Below the pieces are notes generated by a model. That model was not told where the DNA came from. It did not search any database and was given only the letters and a program-made list of their open reading frames with translations. The position numbers were made by a program, and so were the translations under genes. A stretch of DNA of 64,000 nt from Amyelois transitella (lineage: Eukaryota > Arthropoda > Insecta > Lepidoptera > Pyralidae), in the NCBI RefSeq assembly GCF_032362555.1, contig NC_083527.1, forward strand, positions 6,014,001-6,078,000. The letters are read 5' to 3'. Shown one piece after another: positions 56,601 to 64,000 of the stretch; the first letter of the stretch is position 1; the number at the start of each line of letters is the position of its first letter.

Positions 56601-59478
56601 ACTCTTTCCACTCGCCACGATCTCTGCATATTTCCTTCGCTTCATCCACATTCATAACTCTCTTCATGCAAGCATATAACATATATATAAATATATAAAA
56701 TATATACATAGTGAAACCAAGTGATATGACAATTATACATATATGTATACATACATATGGTCACGCCTATATCCCTTGCGGGGTAGACAGAGCCAACAGT
56801 CTTGGAAAAGATTGATAGGCCACGTTCAGCTTTTTGGCTTGATGATGGAATTGAGATTCGAATAGTGACAGGTTGCTAGCCCATCGCCTAAAAGAAGAAT
56901 CTCAGGTTTATAAGCCCATCCCTTAGTCGCCTTTTACGACATCCATGGGAAAGAGATGCGAGTGGTCCTATTCTTTTTTTGTATTAGTACCAGGAACCAC
57001 ACGGCTATGACAATTATGAATAAGTGATATCAAGTATCCTATAATAATGAATGAAAAATTTGAGTTTAAATATGGATTTCCACTTGCTACGATCCTTACA
57101 GACCTGTCCCGCTTTCTCCACATTCAATACTCTTTTCATGCACATTCGACGATTACGGGTACTCCTAACATCGCCCATTATAAGACATTCGAAATTTGAT
57201 CCATTAAAGTTCGACGAGGCATGCCACTTATACATTCAGCTCTGCTTCATCTTTTCAACTGCTTAAGCTCTGATCAGCGCTCGCCTACCGGCCACGTTTT
57301 TATTATATTTTAAGTATTAATATATTACTATAAGTTAGAAAATATTCCTGTCTCGCTCGCAAAATTGACCTCCCGCGGCAGATACGGGTGTAAATCAGAA
57401 CGCGGGTTCAGTAGCTTAGAAGTTTCCAGAACCTTTCGTAAGTGTAAGTGTTCTCATCCATTCTCTCGACATGTTATTAAAAATGGATAATATGTTACCA
57501 GCTCCTCTTCGAGGACCAATCCTGGCATCGTCAGCACCTCCCGTTCAGGGAAGAACGAGCCTTTGGGAGATGACTGGGCCTAAAAAAAATAAATGTATAA
57601 GTTTATTAAGTTAATTACATGTGCCGTGTTGTTCCCGGCACCATTACAAAAAAGAATAGGACCACTCCATCTCTTACCCATGGATGTCGTAAAAGGCGAC
57701 TAAGGGAAAGGCTTACGAACTTGGTATTCTTTTTTAGGCGATGAATTAGCGACCTGTCACTATTTGAATCTCAATTCTATCATTAAGCCAAATAGACCTA
57801 TGAACCTGACCGGTATTGGATCATGGTTGCACATCAAGTTACCTGAATGTGGAGGTTTCCTCACGATGTTTTCCCGCACAGTAAGAGCGTTTTATTTTTT
57901 TATTTCAATTGGAACTTTACCGACTTGACCATCGACTCTCTTCAGTTCTTATGCTCTTAATATTATTTAAAAAAAAAAACTGAAGTGAGCGCATAGCTCA
58001 CAATTCCTTTAAAAACAAACATACATACATACTTATGGTCACGTCTATATCCCTTGCGGGGTAGACAGAGACAACAGTCTTGAAAAGACTGAATGGCCAC
58101 GTTCAGCTGTTTAGCTTAATGATAGAATTGAGATTCAAATAGTGACAGGTTGCTAGCCCATCGCTTAAAAAAAGAATCCCAAGTTTATAAGCCTATCCCT
58201 TAGTCGCCTTTTACGACATCCATGGGAAAGTGATGGAGTGGTCCTATTCTTTTTTGTAATGGTGCCGGGAACCACACGGGACTGCCGGGAACCACACGAC
58301 ACGAAAAACAAACATTTATAAATAAATAAAAATAAAAATGTTTATTTAGGTAACCATAACACATTTGTAACAATAATTTCCTTTTACCTTCATAAGAGTT
58401 TTCTTCGCCTCTTCATTGGGGATCCATGCATCTCGTCTCCTGTCTGCTTCCTTATCCACTGGTTGGTTCTGTAACCAAGGGAATATCATTTTCAATTACC
58501 GGCATGTAAGTTGACCTAAGTATATACAATTTGTGTTTGATGTAAGATATTGTTGGCATACATACATAGTTCACTATCAATTAAGTTAACAGAAATAAAG
58601 GCATTCACTTGTAAAATAGTATATCATTCAACTGTAAACTAGCTAATACTAAATGAAACTAATACTTCATGGCAGATGTTGCTTGGAAGGAAAATGGTTG
58701 AAAAAAATAAAACTGTTTGTAATGAACAACACCCATTCCCAATTCTTATTGTAGTTCATTCATTCATATCAGACACACATTCATTCACATTAGACAGAGC
58801 CAGCAGTCTTGAAAAGATTCAATAGGCCACATTCAGCTGTTTGGCTTAATGATAGAAATGAGATTCAAACCAGACATACATCTGAGGGGTCTTCCAGTCT
58901 TTTTCAAGACTGCCTGGCTCTTGTCTACCCCGCAAGGGATATAAATGTGATATGTATTTATGTATGAATGCAAAACAATCGTAGAAAACAAAACCAACCT
59001 TTATACTTAGACCGTCCAAAGCATCTGTAATCATTGATGTGTTCATATTACTACTTTTTACATGTCCAATTTGTGGTTCAGGGCCTATAGTGTCGAAGAA
59101 TGTAGATGGATCAGGCAGACTTGCTGCAGGCACGGCTGTAATACTGCTCACAGTCGGTACAACATTGGTAAACTGCAGTTCTTGTGATGTCGAATGTTGG
59201 CTGAACGATGCAGTCAAATTTTGCGGGAAAAGTGTACTGGCTGTTGTTTTGACATCTGTAGAACGACAGCGATAATTATTTATCACATTTGTTATACGTC
59301 CCCTATGAATTTTGCGGGTAAATCAAGTAACATTGAATAAATAAATACCTTCGCCATCACCTAGATATACACTTTGTATCATTTCTGACGGGGACGTGCC
59401 GATTTCATCGAAGAACTGTGAAGCGGGCGGTACTTCTGTGTCCCCGAAATACTTACTCAGGGACGGTTTGTTATCCAT
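46813..59478 (-). CDS. TRAPPC12: TRAPP complex subunit 12 (complete, 11 coding exons, 572 aa)
   Basis: TPR-containing subunit of TRAPP III, a tether and Rab activator in early secretory traffic and autophagy. Coding exons: 59349-59478, 58999-59255, 58388-58468, 57499-57579, 56255-56435, 53036-53193, 51720-51863, 50273-50419, 48691-48857, 47728-47851, 46813-47061; phases agree. The N-terminus MDNKPSLSKYFGD and FFDEIG plus a Ser/Thr-rich stretch are low complexity. GSMVPFSLRLLVAELPAHVG, SIRLW and the final VANNLSVCLLYMGRLKEA TPR with TLYELESS and CLKLS match the vertebrate protein. Exons 5, 9 and 10 are extremely GC-rich. The exon 2 donor is GTTGGT. Acceptors of exons 5 and 9 are duplicated upstream. 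Human TRAPPC12 is longer (735 aa), mainly at the N-terminus. Divergent from DDX24. Confidence 0.88.
47216..47584. mobile_element. Two (ATGT)n-tailed SINEs joined head to head
   Basis: A minus copy (47216-47345, truncated at 'tgctagccca') meets a full plus copy (47346-47584). The shared tail halves form an inverted repeat of about 130 bp in TRAPPC12 intron 10. Confidence 0.82.
47965..48220 (+). mobile_element. (ATGT)n-tailed SINE
   Basis: Full length, antisense in TRAPPC12 intron 9. Confidence 0.83.
48219..48320 (+). repeat. ~20-bp tandem repeat, 5 copies
   Basis: Units like 'aatagacaatctatacatt' begin at the end of the preceding SINE tail, so the array may have grown from its flank. Confidence 0.8.
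48854..48952 (-). repeat. Duplicated splice-acceptor region of TRAPPC12 exon 9
   Basis: 48853-48902 and 48903-48952 are a 50-bp tandem duplication containing 'tagtcctgcaataggaac' and (ATTT)n. On the minus strand each copy gives 'ctattgcag' followed by gacta. The upstream (48908) acceptor would add 50 nt and shift the frame. Confidence 0.87.
48953..49228 (-). pseudogene. RTE-like LINE ORF C-terminus with tail
   Basis: Minus strand frame with [38 protein letters not shown], then 'tccgggaaaggggcgtg' and the ATGT tail at the left end. One of the two longest copies here. Confidence 0.8.
49250..49650. mobile_element. Inverted pair of (ATGT)n-tailed SINEs
   Basis: A minus copy (49250-49480) is followed by a plus copy lacking its first third (49500-49650). 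A second inverted SINE pair within TRAPPC12 intron 8. Confidence 0.75.
49655..49886 (+). pseudogene. LINE ORF C-terminal fragment with (ATT)n tail
   Basis: Encodes RRRPYKRWVDA, an interruption, then RGRSWKR in another frame before 'gtcaaaggacagaaggacac'. The 3' end has 'gttcgaataaaggc' and (ATT)n. It resembles the RWVDDI...EEAFVKGQKD ending of another non-LTR family. Confidence 0.6.
49893..50146 (+). mobile_element. 'ttgcccgcaacttcgtccgc' repeat
   Basis: Dispersed non-coding element starting at 'actagctgttgcccgc' and ending near 'cagacagacagacaag'. An inverted relative is at 51150-51416. Confidence 0.6.
50425..50516 (+). mobile_element. LINE 3' end abutting TRAPPC12 exon 8 acceptor
   Basis: 'agtagttataattagattta' starts 3-6 bp beyond the acceptor (TAG at 50420-50422, minus strand). 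Branch point and pyrimidine tract for this exon must lie in the LINE fragment. A sister copy is at 50922-51010. Confidence 0.7.
50634..50855 (+). mobile_element. (ATGT)n-tailed SINE, diverged
   Basis: Head replaced by 'tttttctggaggaccactca'. Many substitutions against the other copies, so probably an older insertion. TRAPPC12 intron 7. Confidence 0.72.
51541..51702 (+). mobile_element. Jockey/CR1-like LINE 3' tail
   Basis: 'gccggttgactggaatagat', 'gggataagtccgccattgc', 'aataaagatattac' and (AAAT)n. It abuts the TRAPPC12 exon 7 donor region. Confidence 0.65.
52655..52752 (+). mobile_element. LINE 3' end with (ATTCT)n tail
   Basis: 'tttggaagcggtagtagtta' through 'aaataaatctattcc'. TRAPPC12 intron 6. 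The rest of 51.9-53.0 kb shows a SINE tail (51880-51950) and otherwise nothing recognised. Confidence 0.65.
53247..53663 (+). mobile_element. Head-to-tail pair of 205-bp Helitron-like units
   Basis: 53254-53458 and 53459-53663 are nearly identical, each beginning tcctactactattataaagg and ending ggcctctag. TC at the start, CTAG at the end and an A/T target (a before 53247, t after 53663) fit Helitron ends. (TA)n follows at 53665-53698. Confidence 0.8.
53905..54070 (-). mobile_element. tRNA-derived SINE, head and part of body
   Basis: Minus strand head 'tgacgcagcggtagaagg' (altered A-box region) and 'gggttcgaatc'. Other body fragments lie at 53705-53775. Confidence 0.72.
54071..55020. other. 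AT-rich intron sequence of TRAPPC12
   Basis: 54180-54325 resembles a LINE 3' end ('gacaattattaagtgatgtt', 'aataaaagttttgaatttga') that recurs around 56710 and 57010. Nothing else is recognised. Confidence 0.5.
55025..55160 (-). mobile_element. (ATGT)n-tailed SINE, head half
   Basis: From 'aggttgctagcctgtcgcc' to 'gatcctattcttcctattc'. It then joins the second-family tRNA SINE body (55155-55285). Confidence 0.68.
55300..55616 (+). pseudogene. RTE-like LINE ORF C-terminus with intact 3' end
   Basis: MERMNESWLSKQIYK, KVGVGRPRRTCLDQIKDV and [18 protein letters not shown] are readable, with one TAA after RDRGKW. The original stop region 'gataga' + 'ggcgtga' is followed only by 'ttttatgtatgtatgta', so the family has almost no 3' UTR. 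Useful as the reference 3' end for the SINE comparison. Confidence 0.82.
55617..55830 (-). mobile_element. LINE 3' end ('gacgtcaataagtgatacc' family), longest copy
   Basis: Inserted directly after the RTE-like LINE tail. Reads from (ATTCT) tail at the left through 'aagcggcggaacaaactaca' and 'tcggacgtcaatttac'. A shorter copy is at 56085-56222. Confidence 0.7.
56427..56531 (-). repeat. Duplicated splice-acceptor region of TRAPPC12 exon 5
   Basis: 'ggcgtcgggctgtgtggggat' at 56427 recurs at 56480 with one change, each followed by a T-run and AT-rich DNA (spacing 53 bp). On the minus strand both copies end in cacag before cccgacgcc. Only the downstream one continues into the full exon. Confidence 0.86.
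56560..56675 (-). pseudogene. RTE-like LINE ORF end, fragment
   Basis: ATGT tail at the left, then the complement of NVDEAKEICRDRG and CMKRV. Interrupted by (TATA)n. It lies just upstream of the duplicated exon 5 acceptor. Confidence 0.7.
56737..57005 (-). mobile_element. (ATGT)n-tailed SINE with 12-bp target duplication (reference copy)
   Basis: TATGACAATTAT at 56725-56736 and 57006-57017 flanks the element. On its own sense strand it runs gccgtgtggttcctgg ... (tatg)n. The head folds as a short hairpin (GTGCCG...CGGCAC in better copies). No clear tRNA A/B boxes, so the origin of the 5' part is unknown. It is inserted in an older LINE tail in TRAPPC12 intron 4. Confidence 0.93.
57060..57240 (-). 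pseudogene. Diverged RTE-like LINE ORF end
   Basis: Minus strand reads DVRSTRNRRMCMKRVLNVEKAGQVCKD in parts, a relative of the [15 protein letters not shown] ending with many changes. Older or a different subfamily. Confidence 0.6.
57621..57797 (+). mobile_element. (ATGT)n-tailed SINE, 3'-truncated
   Basis: Head 'gccgtgttgttcccggcacc' intact; broken at 'aagccaaatag', then fused to the second-family tRNA SINE body (minus) to about 57885. Confidence 0.78.
58018..58303 (-). mobile_element. (ATGT)n-tailed SINE with repeated head
   Basis: Full copy to 58279, then the terminal 'gccgggaaccacacg' is repeated once (58282-58303). TRAPPC12 intron 3. A further inverted fragment pair of the family lies at 58790-58965. 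Confidence 0.82.
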
Positions 59479-59968
59479 TTTCCGTCTTTTAGTGATTATT
59501 TACTTCTTATCGCCAGCCAATCAATAGCAAAATTTTGGCAAAATTCGACAACGTAAACATTGAACACTATTTTCCCTTTATTGACATTGATTTTATTCTC
59601 ATGGTGACTTATCAAAACGGTCATAATGTTGCCTGAAAATATGTGGAAAAAGCTAAAATGTATGCACTAAATTCAATCGCAACTTCTAATCGAAGTTTTA
59701 TATTATTTCAGTGGTCGTTGCTCGTTACTCATTATATACATACAATTTAAGTTATGTTTATTTGTATTTCAAGCTCCAATATTTATTTCTATCTTTCTTT
59801 CCTTCTAACTCCGCGTTTTTTAACTACATTGACAACCCTACTGACTGTCATTGTCAATTCGGCATGTCAAAGTCACGTTTTAGTACCACAGTTTCAGTTC
59901 AGCAGTATAGTAATTTGAGGTTAGAATACAGGATAATTAATAATTTGTAAAGGAAATAATTTAATAAA
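59479..59968. promoter_or_regulatory. Shared divergent promoter region, TRAPPC12 / DDX24
   Basis: 490 bp between start codons. 'gccagccaatcaatag' near 59512 holds a CCAAT box. TCAGT at 59894-59898 fits the arthropod initiator, ~70 bp before the DDX24 ATG. No repeat of the window's families seen inside. Function is inferred. Confidence 0.55.
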
Positions 59969-62900
59969 ATGAGTAAAAAGCTTAAAAATTTGAAATGGGA
60001 ATCGGTGGCGATAAGCGGGTTTCCTGTGTCAATGACAGATAATTTTCAAGGATTTGTTGGGCTTGAAGAATGCACCAACTATGGCATGGAAAAGGAGAGT
60101 AAACGTCCCAAAAACACAAAGGTAGCTTGGATTTATTACATTCATATACTCACGTCTTTATCCCTTAAAGGGTAGACAGAGCCTACAGTCTTGATTGTCT
60201 GTTGTGTGGCGAAAAGCCGTAATTTCAATTTGTTCAAAATCAAACGTAGAATTAAATTTCAATTGTATTGACAAGTGTGTGGTATATATTATAACACTTA
60301 CATTGATAAGTGTTTTTATATATACCACACACTCATAATTAAATTAATTTGAATATTTTTTTTTTTAAATTAATCTTACAAATTTTTATTTTCCAGAATA
60401 AGCAGAAGAAACGCAGTCTCCCTTCAGAAGAAAAGCACCAACCGATAGTTCCACACAAAAAAGTAAAATTATCCAATGGGTTTGTTGTTGAAGCTTGCAA
60501 TGTTATCAAACCTTCAGTTACAAATGAGGTCAGTCCAAAACGTAACCAACTTAATAAAAAAACTAATAAAAAAGAAAAATCTAAAACTTTAGAACATCCT
60601 GAAGATAGACTCGTGACAGAAGATGTAATTAAAAAAGGTAAAATAACTAAGACAACAAGGTCTAATGAAAAAATGGATAAGAAAAATAAAGTCAAACTCG
60701 GTGAAGATATAACTGGAGTTATTTCTGAACTTACTCCTGAAGATATGCTGACATGGGCCGAGTTCAAGCTTCCGGAACCAATAGTTAGAGCTCTCATGGA
60801 ACTTGGATTTAAAAAGCCGACAAAAATTCAGGAGCTGACTTTACCAGCTGCTATTCATGGTAAGTTCTGAATAAAATTTTTCACTTTAATATGTTACTCA
60901 AAGATTTATTTTTGAGGTTACCAGTGTAATTTGAAGATATTTAATAGAGACAGGTATTTCTGTTACCTTTTTAGTTTGCCCATTTCTCAAGTTATTACTA
61001 TGTGAATTTATGTATTTAGATGTATGTTTTGATAAAGCGCATTAAAGTACTTTTTAATTTTTGGAATTTATTTTGCAGGACGTAGAGACATACTTGGTGC
61101 AGCCGAGACAGGTAGCGGCAAAACTCTCGCTTTCGGTCTCCCAATCCTCAGTGGAATCATGAAATTGAAAGAAAATGCTGAAGCTGGCTTAGATGTGTAC
61201 GAAATGCCATACAAAAAGACATCAGTTAAGAGAAAACCTGAGGAGGTTAAAGCACCCAAGAATAAGAAAAAGAGAAATAAATTTGCAAAGAGTAAAACTG
61301 ATAAAGAATCTTCTGAAGATGGCTATGTTTCTGATATTGAAGCAGAAGAAGACAATACTCTAAATTCAAAGAATGAAGGAAACAAAGTCAGTTCTAAAAA
61401 TAAAAAAACAAAACAAACGAAGAATAGTGCAGATGAATATTTAGAAGAATATGATGTACCAATTAAGCGTAGAGAAAATTCGGCCGACGAAGGGAATGAT
61501 AGTGACAGTGATAATTATGTACATTTGTCTGAAATGATAGATTCTGATGATTTGGCTGAAACAGATTCTGACAAAGAGAATGATGATGGAAAAGAGAGTG
61601 ATGATTCAGATAGCAATGTGTCATCAAATAGTGGAGAAGTTAGTGCAGAAGATGAATCGGATGATATTGATTCTAGTGAAGAAAGTGTTCAAAATGATGA
61701 TGAAGAAGTTGAAGAAGAGAGTGATGGTAGCCAAGAAGAAGAAGATATCAATGAAAATGAACAAGGTATTATTTTCTGAACATAAAGCCTTATTCAGTCA
61801 TCATAATTCACCTTTGAGTTAGTTCTAGTTGTGTTCTTACTTCTTTGGACTGCTTCTTTTAATTTATGATTCAAGGTTTAGAATGTTAAGGTTTCGTGTG
61901 GTTCCCAGCACCATTAGAAATAAGAATAGGACCACTCCATCTGTTTCCCATGGATGTCGTTAAAGGCGACTAAGGGATAGGCTTATAAACTTGGGATTCT
62001 TCTTTTAGGCGACAGGCTAGCAACCTGTCACTATTTGAATCTCGATTCTATCATTAAGCCAAACAGCTGAACGTGGCCTATCAGTCTTTTCAAGACTGTT
62101 GGCTCTGTCTACCACGCAAGGGATATAGACGTGATTATATTTATGTTACAAACATACATATAATCATGTCCCTTTAGTTTGTGTTTAGACAAGTCAGATT
62201 TTTACACAAAGCGCTAAGCTTTGCCACCTTTTCTAGGAAACCTTACCCATAGTGGATCTTAGTTTCCACATGTGACTGCCTAAATGTACAGGTTTCCTCA
62301 CGATGTTTATCTTCACTGCACCATAATAGCGATTAATGTTACTCACGCGCATTTATGATTCGTTAATAGACTCAATAATGCTGCGAATGTGCCGTGCGGT
62401 TCCCGGCACCAGTGCAAAAAAGAATAGGACCACTCCATCTCTCTCCTATGGATGTCGTAAAAGGCGACTAAGTGATAGGCTTACAAACTTAGGATTCTTT
62501 TTTTAGGCGATGGGCTAGCAACCTGTCACTATTTGAATCTCAATTCTATCATTAAGCCAAATAGCTGAGCGTGGCCTATCAGTCTTTTCAAGACTATTGG
62601 CTCTGTCTAACCCACAAGGGATATAGACGTGACCATATGTATGTATGTATGTATCCAGCGAATGTTTGTGTTGACATGTTGTTGTTGTATGTATACAATG
62701 TTTACGTAATGAAATTTTGTTTGAAATTTCCAGGCATAGGCTGTGTTAAGGTGATAGATGACATTGAAATCCCAGGTCCTGTGGTGACCAAGACGGGCAA
62801 GCCATTGTACGCTCTCATCCTGACTCCGACCAGGGAACTCGCGATACAGATCAGCAGGCATTTGATCGCTGTTGCTAAATATACAGGTATGTAATGGTTA

Positions 62901-64000
62901 CATTCATACATACATACATATGGTCACGTCTATATCCCTTGCGGGGTAGACAGAGCCAACAGTCTCGAATAGACTGAATGGCCACGTTCAGCTATTTGGC
63001 TTAATGATAGAATTGAGATTCAAATAGTGACAGGTTGCTAGCCCATCGCCTAAAAAAGAATCCCAAGTTTATAAGCCTATCCCTTAGTCGCCTTTTACGA
63101 CATCCATGGGATAGAGACGGAGTGGTCCTATTCTTTTTTGTATTGGTGCCGGGAACCACACGGCACAATCATACGGTCGCGTATATACCCGTTGCGGGGT
63201 AGACAGGGCCAACAGTCTTGATTAGACTGATGGGCCACAACCAGGGAACTCGCTATACAAATCAGCAGGCACTTGACCGCTGTTGCTAAAATACAGGTAT
63301 GTAATAGTTACATTCATACGGTCGCGTCTATACCTGTTGCGGGGTAGACAGAGCCAACAGTGTTGATAAGACTTATGGGACACGTTCAGCTGTTTCCCTT
63401 GCGGGGTAGACAGAGCCAACAGTCTCGAATAGACTGAATGGCCACGTTCAGCTATTTGGCTTAATGATAGAATTGAGATTCAAATAGTGACAGGTTGCTA
63501 GCCCATCGCCTAAAAAAGAATCCCAAGTTTATAAGCCTATCCCTTAGTCGCCTTTTACGACATCCATGGGATAGAGACGGAGTGGTCCTATTCTTTTTTG
63601 TATTGGTGCCGGGAACCACACGGCACAATCATACGGTCGCGTATATACCCGTTGCGGGGTAGACAGGGCCAACAGTCTTGATTAGACTGATGGGTCACAA
63701 CCAGGGAACTCGCTATACAAATCAGCAGGCACTTGACCGCTGTTGCTAAATATACAGGTATGTAATAGTTACATTCATACGGTCGCGTCTATACCTGTTG
63801 CGGGGTAGACAGAGCCAACAGTGTTGATAAGACTTATGGGACACGTTCAGCTGTTTCTTGCTTATCTTAGTTGTATGTATGTTTATTTATTCATAAGTTT
63901 TTTACATATTAAGTGGGTAATATATTATTATTATAACCTACTACTATTTTAAATGCGAAAGTAAGTATGTCAGTATGAATGTTTGTTACTCTTTCACGCA
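59969..64000 (+). CDS. DDX24: DEAD-box RNA helicase DDX24, N-terminal 485 residues (partial, 4 exons)
   Basis: Nucleolar RNA helicase of large-subunit ribosome assembly (yeast Mak5). Coding exons seen: 59969-60121, 60397-60859, 61079-61765, 62734-62886; in phase. Exon 4 ends in phase 1 at 62886 and the gene continues past the window. MSKKLKNLKWESV and the Lys-rich first 150 residues precede the helicase core. The Q motif is GFKKPTKIQ (~188-196), motif I AAETGSGKT (213-221), motif Ia PTRELA (466-471). About 240 residues between I and Ia form a Lys-rich then strongly acidic insert (SDSDNYVHLSEMIDSDD, many E/D/S), a known trait of DDX24. DEAD, SAT and C-terminal motifs are beyond the edge. The exon 4 3' end with its donor is copied twice downstream. 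Start is the first ATG after a likely initiator. Confidence 0.93.
60262..60350. mobile_element. Short palindromic MITE-like hairpin in DDX24 intron 1
   Basis: 'caagtgtgtggtatatatta' and 'taacact' pair with 'agtgtttttatatataccac' and 'acactc' around a ~15-bp loop. Perfect over most of its 30-bp arms. Confidence 0.65.
61892..62152 (+). mobile_element. (ATGT)n-tailed SINE
   Basis: DDX24 intron 3, sense to the gene; head 'cgtgtggttcccagcacc'. A second-family SINE body fragment (62160-62350) separates it from the next copy. Confidence 0.82.
62390..62654 (+). mobile_element. (ATGT)n-tailed SINE, full length
   Basis: 'gcgaatg' occurs just before 62390 and again just after 62655, a likely target duplication. 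It lies ~80 bp upstream of DDX24 exon 4. Confidence 0.84.
62936..63855 (+). repeat. 460-bp tandem duplication containing copies of DDX24 exon 4 end and donor
   Basis: 62936-63395 and 63396-63855 are nearly identical. Each unit holds an inverted SINE (62936-63166; 63396-63626), two extra SINE tail pieces and a ~80-bp copy of the end of exon 4 with its donor (63240-63320; 63700-63781). GTATGT donors are at 62887 (true), 63297 and 63758. The exon copies share changes not in the exon (ctatacaaatcagcagg), so the exon copying preceded the tandem duplication. Confidence 0.9.
63941..64000 (+). mobile_element. Helitron-like 205-bp element, 5' part
   Basis: 'cctactactattttaaatgc' followed by 'gttactctttcacgca' at the window edge, matching the start of the units at 53254 and 53459. 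Confidence 0.65.

Overview
The window is nuclear DNA of an insect, almost certainly a moth or butterfly. It is AT-rich and intron-rich and crowded with transposons. The repeats ending in 'gaagtcgcgggcggcctctag', the (ATGT)n-tailed SINEs and the RTE-like LINE ends are typical of Lepidoptera. No bacterial or viral-type gene organisation is present.

Six host genes can be rebuilt exon by exon, and every junction checks for reading phase. From the left they are: IARS2 (mitochondrial isoleucyl-tRNA synthetase, minus strand, first 8 coding exons, running off the left edge); VPS35 (retromer core, plus strand, 17 coding exons, complete, 807 aa); LTV1 (40S ribosome biogenesis, minus strand, 11 exons, complete, 491 aa); CARM1/Art4 (arginine methyltransferase, plus strand, a single uninterrupted exon, 532 aa); TRAPPC12 (TRAPP complex TPR subunit, minus strand, 11 exons, 572 aa); and DDX24 (nucleolar DEAD-box helicase, plus strand, first 4 exons, running off the right edge). 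They form three consecutive head-to-head pairs, IARS2/VPS35, LTV1/CARM1 and TRAPPC12/DDX24, with start codons 435, 1046 and 490 bp apart. All six look like housekeeping genes for translation, ribosome assembly, membrane traffic and chromatin.

Introns and spacers are mostly mobile elements. The commonest is a ~255-bp SINE with a (TATG)n tail, present about 40 times in whole or part; 12-bp target duplications fix its ends. Its 3' end resembles the coding end of an RTE-like LINE also present in fragments. Other elements are a tRNA-derived SINE, a Ty1/copia retrotransposon with identical 198-bp LTRs in VPS35 intron 16, a Helitron helicase fragment beside a 118-bp satellite, an element with perfect 116-bp inverted ends, a pair of 483-bp MITEs, a hAT MITE with an 8-bp target duplication, and tandem Helitron-like 205-bp units.

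The most unusual signal is a set of local tandem duplications that copy splice sites. The 3' ends of VPS35 exons 10 and 11, LTV1 exon 8 and DDX24 exon 4 are each repeated in the following intron together with an intact GT donor, giving up to six donors in a row. Two TRAPPC12 acceptors are duplicated in the same way. Nearly all lie beside SINE sequence. The stretch from about 40 to 46.5 kb is intergenic and holds only repeat fragments.
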